Assembly: GCA_046047235.1 (NCBI GenBank)
Contig: JBJOII010000036.1
Location: forward strand, 1-33,394
DNA from: JBMTVN01 sp046047235
Lineage (GTDB): Bacteria; Verrucomicrobiota; Verrucomicrobiia; Limisphaerales; JAHDYP01
DNA: 33,394 nt
Direction of reading: 5' to 3'
In this document: piece by piece, positions 16,363 through 24,030 of the stretch
How the letters are laid out: each line of letters opens with the position of its first letter
Position numbering within the stretch: the stretch's first letter is position 1
Notes under the pieces: model-generated
What the model was told of the DNA's origin: nothing
The model's database searches: none
Seen by the model: only the letters and a program-made list of their open reading frames with translations
Made by a program: the position numbers and the translations under genes

Positions 16363-18139
16363 TTTCTGGCTCCACCCCGCACTGCTCATGATCCTCGGCG
16401 GACTGGTCCTGCCGCTGCTCCCCGCCGCCCTCAAGCGACCCTGGCTCATCGCCATCCCCCTCCTCACGTTCCTCCACGTCTGGCGTATGCCCGCCGGCGG
16501 GGGCCTCTTCGGCCAGGTCGAATTCCTCGAATGGACGCTCACGTTCGGCCGAGTCGATGCCCTCAGCCAGGTCTTCGCCTACATCATGTCGCTCATGGCG
16601 ATCATCGCCACGCTCTATGGTCTGCACGTCAAGGAAGATACCCAGCACCTCGCCGCCTGGACCTACGTCGGCGGATCCCTCGGCGCCATCTACGCCGGCG
16701 ACCTCCTCACGCTCTTCGTGTTCTGGGAACTCATGGCCCTCTCCTCGGCATTCCTCATCTGGTTCCGCCGTCGCCCCCAATCCACCGCCGCAGGCTTCCG
16801 CTACCTGCTCGTCCATATGGCCGGCGGCGTCATCCTCCTCGCCGGTATCATCCTCCACTACGGCACCACCCAAAGCCTCGCGTTCGATAGCTTCGACGTC
16901 CATCACCCCACCGCCGCCGCCTACCTGGTCATGACCGGCTTCATCCTCAACGCAGCCGTGCCACCCCTCCACGCCTGGCTGCCCGATGCCTACGGCGAAG
17001 CCACGTTCAACGGCTCGGTGTTCATGTGCGCGTTCACCACCAAAACCGCCGTCTACGCTCTCTGCCGGGGATTCGCCGGCATGGAAATCCTCGTCCCCCT
17101 CGGCGTCGCCATGGCCCTCTACGGCGTAGTCTACGCCGTGCTCGAAAACGACGCCCGCCGCCTCCTCGCCTACCATATCGTCAGCCAGGTCGGCTATATG
17201 GTCGCCGGTGTCGGCATCGGCACCCAGCTCGCCATCAATGGCGCCTGCGCCCACGCCTTCGCCCATATCCTCTACAAAGGCCTGCTCTTCATGGGCACCG
17301 GCTCGGTCCTCCATATGACCGGCCGATCCAAGTTCACCGATCTCGGCGGCCTCTGGCAGAAAATGCCCTGGACGTTCGTCTTCACGCTCATCGGCGGCCT
17401 CTCGATCTCCGCCTTCCCCCTCTTCAGCGGCTTCGTCAGCAAATCCATGATCGTCGCCGCCGGATTCGAACACCACCACACGACCGCCGCCTTCCTGCTC
17501 ATGCTAGCCTCCGCCGGAACGTTTCTCCACACCGGCCTCAAGGTCCCCTACTTCATCTGGTTCGGTAAACGGAACTGCAGCGAAACCACCTGGAACGCCG
17601 CCAAGGAACCACCCTGGAATATGATGGCCGCCATGGCCATCGCCGCGTTCCTCTGTATCTTCATCGGGGTCTACACCCCCTACCTCTATGATATGCTCCC
17701 GAACCAAGACGTAGAATACCACCCCTACACGTCCTACCACGTCTCGGAAACGCTCCAGGTCCTCCTGTTCACTGCCCTCGGCTTCTTCCTGCTCCTCAAG
17801 AAACTCGAGCCGGAAGCCAAAATCAGCCTCGACCTCGACTGGTTTTACCGCAAAGGCGGACAAGCCTTCCTGTGGCTGGCCCGTAAACCCATCCAGTGGA
17901 TCGATTCGCTGGTCGGTGAAATCTACCGCGCCGGAGGCCTCAGCCCCCTCATGCGCTCCTCCCGCACCGCCGGCCTGTTCGATAACCGCATCATCGATGG
18001 CGTGGTCGATGGCGTAGCCCTCACGGTCGGCCGCATTGGCAACCAACTCCGCACTCTCCAACGCGGCAGCCTCCAGGAAAACCTCACTCTCGCCTTCGCC
18101 GTCGGCATCATCCTCCTCTTCGCCTGGCTCGTGCTCTAA
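16352..18139 (+). CDS. Antiporter subunit with NuoL-type lateral-helix tail
   Basis: A 595-residue polytopic protein of the NuoL/MrpD family. The core carries Glu126 (VFWELMAL, helix 5) and Lys231 (FTTKTAVYAL, helix 8). Where other members have a helix-7 lysine before PLHxWLPDAY, this protein has Asn200 (FILNAAVPPLHAWL). The last 130 or so residues match the distal NuoL region: DLDWFYRKGG, a long amphipathic lateral helix, FDNRIIDGVVDG and a final membrane helix. It is therefore the best candidate for the distal NuoL position, although its core is more MrpD-like. The start is set by a GGAGG site. It overlaps the small membrane-protein gene by 11 bases. Confidence 0.88.
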   Translation: MIGDFWLHPALLMILGGLVLPLLPAALKRPWLIAIPLLTFLHVWRMPAGGGLFGQVEFLEWTLTFGRVDALSQVFAYIMSLMAIIATLYGLHVKEDTQHLAAWTYVGGSLGAIYAGDLLTLFVFWELMALSSAFLIWFRRRPQSTAAGFRYLLVHMAGGVILLAGIILHYGTTQSLAFDSFDVHHPTAAAYLVMTGFILNAAVPPLHAWLPDAYGEATFNGSVFMCAFTTKTAVYALCRGFAGMEILVPLGVAMALYGVVYAVLENDARRLLAYHIVSQVGYMVAGVGIGTQLAINGACAHAFAHILYKGLLFMGTGSVLHMTGRSKFTDLGGLWQKMPWTFVFTLIGGLSISAFPLFSGFVSKSMIVAAGFEHHHTTAAFLLMLASAGTFLHTGLKVPYFIWFGKRNCSETTWNAAKEPPWNMMAAMAIAAFLCIFIGVYTPYLYDMLPNQDVEYHPYTSYHVSETLQVLLFTALGFFLLLKKLEPEAKISLDLDWFYRKGGQAFLWLARKPIQWIDSLVGEIYRAGGLSPLMRSSRTAGLFDNRIIDGVVDGVALTVGRIGNQLRTLQRGSLQENLTLAFAVGIILLFAWLVL

Positions 18140-18149
18140 ACGCTCTACC

Positions 18150-19724
18150 ATGACTGAACTCATACCATCCAACGACCTCCCCTGGCTGAGCCTCCTGATC
18201 TTCAGCCCCCTGGTCGCCGCCCTCATCACGGCCCTGCTGCCAAGCGAAAATGCCCAGCGCTGGTGGACGTTCGCCGCCACCACCGCCATCGCCATCCTGT
18301 CCCTCCCCCTCTACTCCCGCTTCAACCTGGAAACCCCCAAGTTCCAGTTCGCTGAACATCACGCCTGGATCCCCTCCCTCCACGTCAGTTATACGCTCGG
18401 TATCGACGGCATCAGCCTCCTCCTCGTCCTGCTCACGACGCTGATCATGCCCCTCTGCGTCTCCGCCTCCTGGCGCTATATCCAAACCCGTATCAAGGAA
18501 TTCCTCGTCTGCCTCCTCATCATGGAAAGCGCCATGGTCGGAGTCTTCTGTGCCCTCGATTTCGTCCTCTTCTTCGTCTTCTGGGAAGCCATGCTCATCC
18601 CCATGGCCCTCCTCATCGGTATCTGGGGCGGACCACGCAAGGTCTACGCCGCCCTCAAGTTCTTCATCTATACGATGGCCGGATCCATCTTCCTCCTGGT
18701 CGCCATCATCGCTCTCTTCCTAAAACAGGGAACCTTCTACATCCCCCACCTCATGGGCGGTGACTACTCGAATACGTTCCAGGCCTGGATCTTCGTCGCA
18801 TTCGCCCTCTCGTTCGCCATCAAGGTCCCCATGTTCCCCTTCCATACCTGGCTCCCGGCCGCCCACGTGGAAGCCCCCACCGCCGGAAGCGTGATCCTCG
18901 CCAGTGTCCTCCTCAAAATGGGCACCTACGGCTTCCTCCGCTTCTGCCTCCCCATCACCCCCTACGCCACCTACCTCTTCACACCTGTCATGATCGGTCT
19001 CTCGCTCACCGCCATCGTCTATGGCGGCCTCACGGCCCTCGCCCAGTCCGACCTGAAAAAGCTCGTCGCCTACTCCAGCGTGGGCCACATGGGCTTCGCC
19101 ACGCTCGGAATCTTCGCCCTCAATAAGGACGGCATCGAAGGTTCCATCCTGGTCATGGTCAACCACGGCGTCACCACCGGCGCACTCTTCATCCTCGTCG
19201 GCATGATCTATGAACGTCTCCATACCCGCGAACTCGATAAAGCCGCCGGCATGGGCCAGAAAATGCCCGTCTTCGCCGCCTTCGCCGGCGTCTTCGCCCT
19301 CTCCTCCATGGCCTTCCCCGGAACCAATAGCTTCATCGGCGAATTCCTCGTCCTCGCCGGCGGGTTCGCCTGGTCCAAAACCTGGATGCTCATAGCCATC
19401 CCCGGAGTGGTGCTCGCCGCCGCCTACATGCTCCGCATGCTCCAGCGTATCGCCTACGGCGGCACCAATAACCCCAAACACGCCGGTATCCTCGACCTCA
19501 ATAGCCGCGAAATCCTCACGCTCCTGCCTCTCCTGGTCTTCGTGTTCTGGATCGGCCTCAAACCCGCCCCCTTCACCCGCGTCATGCACGCCACGGTCCA
19601 AAACCTCATGGAACATGTAGTCACGGGCGCAGGCGTCGGACAACTCGACGCCCGACATTCCCCAACTCCAGCCCCACCCTCAAATCCACCCCAGCTGGCC
19701 GCACAACCCACCCAGACACGCTAA
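18150..19724 (+). CDS. nuoM: NADH-quinone oxidoreductase subunit M
   Basis: Classical NuoM antiporter-like subunit, 524 residues with about 14 helices. The key residues are Glu146 in FFVFWEAMLIP (helix 5), Lys225 in SFAIKVPMFPFHTWLP (helix 7) and Lys256 in ASVLLKMGTYG (helix 8), with AHVEAPTAGSV between them. It starts at ATG 18150, 10 bases after the previous gene. A Pro/Thr-rich hydrophilic tail of about 25 residues follows the last helix, which is slightly unusual. It lies 6 bases before nuoN. Confidence 0.95.
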   Translation: MTELIPSNDLPWLSLLIFSPLVAALITALLPSENAQRWWTFAATTAIAILSLPLYSRFNLETPKFQFAEHHAWIPSLHVSYTLGIDGISLLLVLLTTLIMPLCVSASWRYIQTRIKEFLVCLLIMESAMVGVFCALDFVLFFVFWEAMLIPMALLIGIWGGPRKVYAALKFFIYTMAGSIFLLVAIIALFLKQGTFYIPHLMGGDYSNTFQAWIFVAFALSFAIKVPMFPFHTWLPAAHVEAPTAGSVILASVLLKMGTYGFLRFCLPITPYATYLFTPVMIGLSLTAIVYGGLTALAQSDLKKLVAYSSVGHMGFATLGIFALNKDGIEGSILVMVNHGVTTGALFILVGMIYERLHTRELDKAAGMGQKMPVFAAFAGVFALSSMAFPGTNSFIGEFLVLAGGFAWSKTWMLIAIPGVVLAAAYMLRMLQRIAYGGTNNPKHAGILDLNSREILTLLPLLVFVFWIGLKPAPFTRVMHATVQNLMEHVVTGAGVGQLDARHSPTPAPPSNPPQLAAQPTQTR

Positions 19725-19730
19725 ACCACT

Positions 19731-21173
19731 ATGGCCTTCCTACCCGAACTCACGCTCCTCGCCGGCGCCCTCGTCCTCTTCATTATCGCCCTCGGCGAAA
19801 ATGAAGGCCGCGCCGCCAAAAACGCCGCCTGGATCATCGCCGCCGCCACAATCGCCACCAGCCTCGCCAGCCTCGGCCAGCACGACACGCTCTTCAATGG
19901 CGCCTACCGCGTCGACGCCTTCTCGCAATGGCTCAAACTCGCCCTCAGTATCGGCTTCTTCCTGGTCGTCTGGCTCAGCGGTGAACTCCCCGATATCCGC
20001 GAGGACGCCAAACCGGAATACTTCCTCTTCATGACGGTCAGTGCCACCGGCCTCTTCCTCCTCGTCAGCTCCATCGACCTCATCACGCTCATCGTCTCTC
20101 TCGAACTCTCCTCCTTCCCCCTCTACTTCCTCATCCCCATGCGCCGGGAACGCGAACACCAGCGCTCCCAAATGGAATCCGCCATCAAATATATGATGTT
20201 CGGCGTAGCCGCCAACGGCACCATGCTCTTCGGACTCAGCTACCTCTACGGCATCACCGGATCCACCTCGATCCCCGTCATGATGGAAAAGCTCCAACCC
20301 GTCCTCTCCACACCCCTGGCCACAGCCGGACTCGCCATGCTCTTCGCCGGCCTCTTCTATAAACTCGCCATCTTCCCCTTCCACTTCTGGACACCCGACG
20401 TCTACCAGGGCGGCTCCAATGAAACCGCCGGCCTCATCGCTTCCCTCCCCAAACTCGGCGCCATCGCCGTCCTCGTGCGCCTGGTCTCACTCGCCTCCCC
20501 CCAACACGAAACCATCATCACTCTCCTCTCCTGCCTCGCCATCGGCTCCATGGCCTACGGCAACCTCATCGCCCTCGCCCAAACAGACTTCAAACGCCTC
20601 CTCGGCTTCTCCGGCATCGCCCACGCCGGCTACGCCCTGGTCGGCTTCGTCGCCATGGATTCCGCCGGCTTCACCGCCTCGCTCTACTACATCACCAGCT
20701 ACGTCCTCATGGTCCTCGCCTGCTTCGTCGTCATCTCCCGCGTGTCCCGCAACGGAACCAACCTCGCCATCAACGACCTCGCCGGACTCCACCGCCGCTC
20801 CCCTTTGCTGGCCGTAACACTCCTGGTCGGCGTCTTCGCCCTCGCCGGCCTGCCACCCTTCCCCGGCTTCATCGGCAAACTGGCCCTCCTTAAGGCCGCC
20901 CTCAATCAAGGCCACACCGCCCTCGTCATCATCACCGTAGTCAACGCCGCAATCGCCATCTATTACTACCTCTCCATCATCCGGGAAGCCTACTTCCGTA
21001 ACGGTGAAAACCTCCCCACCATCCACATCTGCACCCGTACCCGCCTGCTCTGCACCATCCTGATCCTCGCCATCCTCACGCTAGGCCTCGCCCCCAACAC
21101 CCTCCTCGATACCATCTCATCCTCCCTCGCCGGCATCGACTCTGCCGCCCCAGCAATCGCAAGCCTCAGGTAA
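19731..21173 (+). CDS. nuoN: NADH-quinone oxidoreductase subunit N
   Basis: Last gene of the operon: a 480-residue antiporter-like subunit that normally sits next to NuoK. Helix 5 carries Glu125 (VSLELSSFPLY) and helix 7 the lysine in FYKLAIFPFHFWTPDVYQG, both typical of NuoN. The length and helix number are normal. No clear rho-independent terminator was seen after the stop in the 140-base gap before the pseudopilin gene. Confidence 0.95.
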   Translation: MAFLPELTLLAGALVLFIIALGENEGRAAKNAAWIIAAATIATSLASLGQHDTLFNGAYRVDAFSQWLKLALSIGFFLVVWLSGELPDIREDAKPEYFLFMTVSATGLFLLVSSIDLITLIVSLELSSFPLYFLIPMRREREHQRSQMESAIKYMMFGVAANGTMLFGLSYLYGITGSTSIPVMMEKLQPVLSTPLATAGLAMLFAGLFYKLAIFPFHFWTPDVYQGGSNETAGLIASLPKLGAIAVLVRLVSLASPQHETIITLLSCLAIGSMAYGNLIALAQTDFKRLLGFSGIAHAGYALVGFVAMDSAGFTASLYYITSYVLMVLACFVVISRVSRNGTNLAINDLAGLHRRSPLLAVTLLVGVFALAGLPPFPGFIGKLALLKAALNQGHTALVIITVVNAAIAIYYYLSIIREAYFRNGENLPTIHICTRTRLLCTILILAILTLGLAPNTLLDTISSSLAGIDSAAPAIASLR

Positions 21174-21313
21174 GTCGCATTCCCGCACCTGGCGCACCCG
21201 AACACCCCCTCCGGGCGGGCAACCACCACGTTCGAACACCCCATTCCGCCAGTTGACCAAGATGTTCACGATTCGCCCCAAGGTTGCCACACTCCGATTG
21301 CATCAATTCCTCA

Positions 21314-22165
21314 ATGCAATTTGCGACCACCAAGCCAAGACACAACACACGCCTCGGTTTCACTCTCATCGAGTTATTGGTGGTAATTGCCATCATAGCA
21401 ATACTGGCCGGCATGCTCCTCCCCGCTCTCAGTAAGGCAAAGACCAAAGCCCAGGGCATTCGATGCCTGAATAATCTTAGGCAACTGGGAACCTCCTGGG
21501 TAATGTACACCTTGGACTACGAGGACCAGATGCCCCCAAATAACGGAAACAATCAGGCCGGATACCAGCCCGGCTTGAGCGAAACCTACCCGATGACTTG
21601 GGTCGCTGGATCGCTAGCCAGATACTCCACTCCCGACAACACAAATACCACGTTCCTGATGCGCAGCCACCTCTGGCCCTATCACCAAAACTACGCCGTC
21701 TGGCGCTGCCCTGGTGACCGCAGTATGTCCGCCCAGGACGGAGTAAACTATCCCCGTGTGAGAAGTGTCTCCATGAATAGCTGGCTGAACACGGACCGAA
21801 CCGATTACAACCCGGGCAAAAAATACCGGATCTACCATAAGGCCTCCGAACTCAACGACCCCGGCCCATCCCAAATCTGGGTGCTCATCGATGAACGCGA
21901 GGACAGCATCAACGATGGCTTCTTCCTCGTAGATATGATCGGCTACCCCGACCAGCCTGAAAAACAATTCATGTACGATGTCCCTGCCAGTTATCACGGC
22001 GGCTCTGGAGCACTCAACTTCGCCGACGGCCACTCGGAGATCCATCCTTGGCGCGATCCCCGAACCAAACCACCCCTGACCGCCAATTCATCAGCCCAGC
22101 ACCTCGTGACTCCAAACAATCCCGATATGACTTGGCTCCAAAGCCACAGCTCTACTCTTCGCTAG
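21314..22165 (+). CDS. Type II secretion-like pseudopilin with H-X9-DG domain
   Basis: A 283-residue exported protein with a class III prepilin signal: a basic leader, cleavage expected between Gly15 and Phe16 in GFTLIELL, Glu at mature position 5, then one hydrophobic helix. The C-terminal part carries H228, nine residues, then D238-G239, exactly the H-X9-DG pattern of the pseudopilin-like proteins greatly expanded in Verrucomicrobiota, Planctomycetota and Lentisphaerota. The start is ATG 21314; an earlier TTG at 21284 would lengthen the leader. No secretion-system genes are adjacent. In such genomes these proteins often occur singly next to exported enzymes, as here, and their role is unknown. 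Confidence 0.9.
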   Translation: MQFATTKPRHNTRLGFTLIELLVVIAIIAILAGMLLPALSKAKTKAQGIRCLNNLRQLGTSWVMYTLDYEDQMPPNNGNNQAGYQPGLSETYPMTWVAGSLARYSTPDNTNTTFLMRSHLWPYHQNYAVWRCPGDRSMSAQDGVNYPRVRSVSMNSWLNTDRTDYNPGKKYRIYHKASELNDPGPSQIWVLIDEREDSINDGFFLVDMIGYPDQPEKQFMYDVPASYHGGSGALNFADGHSEIHPWRDPRTKPPLTANSSAQHLVTPNNPDMTWLQSHSSTLR

Positions 22166-22356
22166 GACAACAAGACCGCCGGCAAGTCTGCACGCAAGCC
22201 CCCTTGACCCCTGTTCTGAACGCATGGGGTGATCGACCAAGCACCCCGGCAGACAGTTCATTCTCGGCCCTCTCCCGGCGCCCGGATGTGTCCCAACCAC
22301 GTCGCCCTCCCTCCGAAGACTTGCCCTCGTCAACCCACTTCCGTAGCCTCCACCTC
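22166..22356. other. Intergenic gap between pseudopilin and FAD oxidoreductase
   Basis: 191 bases without a recognised gene. The frame of the next gene is open here but low-complexity. TTGACC near 22205 could be a -35 box but has no matching -10. No terminator was recognised. Confidence 0.4.
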
Positions 22357-24003
22357 ATGCACCGCAGCTCTCTCCTCGCCACAGCTTTGGCCTTAGCCCT
22401 CTGCTCCTGCCGCACCCCACACCAGCCCTCCCCATCCCACCAGGCCGACGTCGTGGTCTACGGCGGCACCTCCGCCGGGGTCATCGCCGCGGTCCAAACC
22501 GCCCGCCTCGGTAAATCGGTCATCCTCGTCTGTCCTGAGACCCACCTCGGCGGGCTGTCATCAGGCGGACTAGGCTGGACAGATACCGGGAACAAAGCCG
22601 TCATCGGCGGACTCGCCCGGGAATTCTACCACCGCGTCTGGCAACACTATGACCAGCCCGAAGCGTGGAAATGGCAAGCCAGGGAAGACTACGGCAACCG
22701 CGGCCAGGGCACACCCGCCATGGACGGCGCCAACCGCACCATGTGGATCTTTGAACCCCACGTGGCCGAAAAGATCTTCGAAGACCTGCTCAGGGAGGAA
22801 GCCATCGAAGTTCATCGCGATGCCTGGCTCAACCGCGAAACCGGGGTTCACCTGCACAGCGACAAACGGATCCAGTCCATACAAACCCTGGATGGCACCA
22901 CCTACACCGGCCGGGTGTTCATCGACGCCACCTACGAAGGCGACCTGATGGCCGCAGCAGGTGTCCCCTACCACGTCGGCCGCGAAGCCAATAGCACCTA
23001 CAACGAAAATTGGAACGGGGTCCAGGTAGGCGTCCTCCATCACGGGCATAACTTCAAGAAACCCGTCGACCCCTACCGCATCCCCGGAGACCCTACCAGC
23101 GGCCTCCTGCCCCTCATCTCACCTGAACCCCCGGGAACCAAAGGCGAAGCCGATCACCGCCTGCAGGCCTACTGCTACCGGATGTGCCTCTCACGCCACC
23201 CCGATAACCGCATACCTTTCCCCAAACCAGCCAACTACGACCCCGATCGCTATGAACTGCTCGCCCGCGTCTTCGCCACCGGATGGCGTGAAACGTTCGA
23301 GAAATTCGACCCCGTTCCCAACCTGAAAACGGACACCAACAACCACGGGCCCGTCAGCACCGACAACATCGGCATGAATTACGATTACCCCGAAGCCTCC
23401 TACACACGCCGAAAAGAAATCCTCCAAGAACACACCGACTACCAACAGGGCCTGATGTACTTCCTCGCTAATGACCCGAGAGTCCCCGAGGAAGTCCGTC
23501 AGGAAATGAGCCAGTGGGGCCTGGCGGCCGATGAGTTCGTCGACAACAACCACTGGCCGCACCAGATCTACGTCCGCGAAGCCCGGCGCATGCTGGGTCT
23601 CGAGGTCATGACAGAACATGAAGTCCTGGGACGCAGGGAGGTAACAGACTCCATAGGTATGGGCTCGTACGTGCTCGACTCCCACAACGCCCAACGCTAC
23701 GTCACCCCCGAAGGCCACGTGCAAAACGAAGGCGACATCGGCGTCGGAGTCCCCGAACCCTACCGCGTCGGCTACTCCTCAATCATCCCCCGTAAAGCCG
23801 ACTGCCAAAACCTGCTCGTCCCCGTCTGCATCTCGAGTTCACACATCGCCTTCGGATCCATCCGGATGGAACCGGTCTTCATGATCCTCGCCCAAAGCGC
23901 CGCCACCGCCGCAGCCCAAGCCATCGAACAAAACCAAGCCGTCCAGGACGTCGACTACTCAACACTGCGTGAACAACTTCTCCGGGACAACCAACGGCTC
24001 TAA
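22357..24003 (+). CDS. FAD-dependent oxidoreductase, predicted lipoprotein
   Basis: A 548-residue protein with a lipoprotein-type signal: a hydrophobic segment ending in LALC with the candidate lipidated Cys16. The dinucleotide-binding start VVVYGGTSAGVIAAVQ follows at about residues 31-46, and the motif HLGGLSSGG after the Rossmann unit marks the FAD_oxidored family (PF12831). A C-terminal motif near SIIPRKADCQNLLVPVCISSSHIAFGS and the segment RMEPVFMILAQSAATAA are also typical of this family. Members are often encoded with glycan-degradation genes and some were once labelled xanthan lyases, but the substrate is not known. The start ATG 22357 is chosen for the signal peptide; the open frame extends upstream over the pseudopilin end. 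Convergent with the glycosidase-like gene, 27 bases apart. Confidence 0.85.
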   Translation: MHRSSLLATALALALCSCRTPHQPSPSHQADVVVYGGTSAGVIAAVQTARLGKSVILVCPETHLGGLSSGGLGWTDTGNKAVIGGLAREFYHRVWQHYDQPEAWKWQAREDYGNRGQGTPAMDGANRTMWIFEPHVAEKIFEDLLREEAIEVHRDAWLNRETGVHLHSDKRIQSIQTLDGTTYTGRVFIDATYEGDLMAAAGVPYHVGREANSTYNENWNGVQVGVLHHGHNFKKPVDPYRIPGDPTSGLLPLISPEPPGTKGEADHRLQAYCYRMCLSRHPDNRIPFPKPANYDPDRYELLARVFATGWRETFEKFDPVPNLKTDTNNHGPVSTDNIGMNYDYPEASYTRRKEILQEHTDYQQGLMYFLANDPRVPEEVRQEMSQWGLAADEFVDNNHWPHQIYVREARRMLGLEVMTEHEVLGRREVTDSIGMGSYVLDSHNAQRYVTPEGHVQNEGDIGVGVPEPYRVGYSSIIPRKADCQNLLVPVCISSSHIAFGSIRMEPVFMILAQSAATAAAQAIEQNQAVQDVDYSTLREQLLRDNQRL

Positions 24004-24030
24004 ATCACCTCAACGCCGCAATCTCTGACG

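Noticed and set aside
16331..17479. Minus-strand open frame of 382 codons opposite the NuoL-like gene
   Set aside because: Asp/Glu/Gly/His low-complexity translation with no hydrophobic core. Similar shadows occur opposite most nuo genes because of the codon bias.
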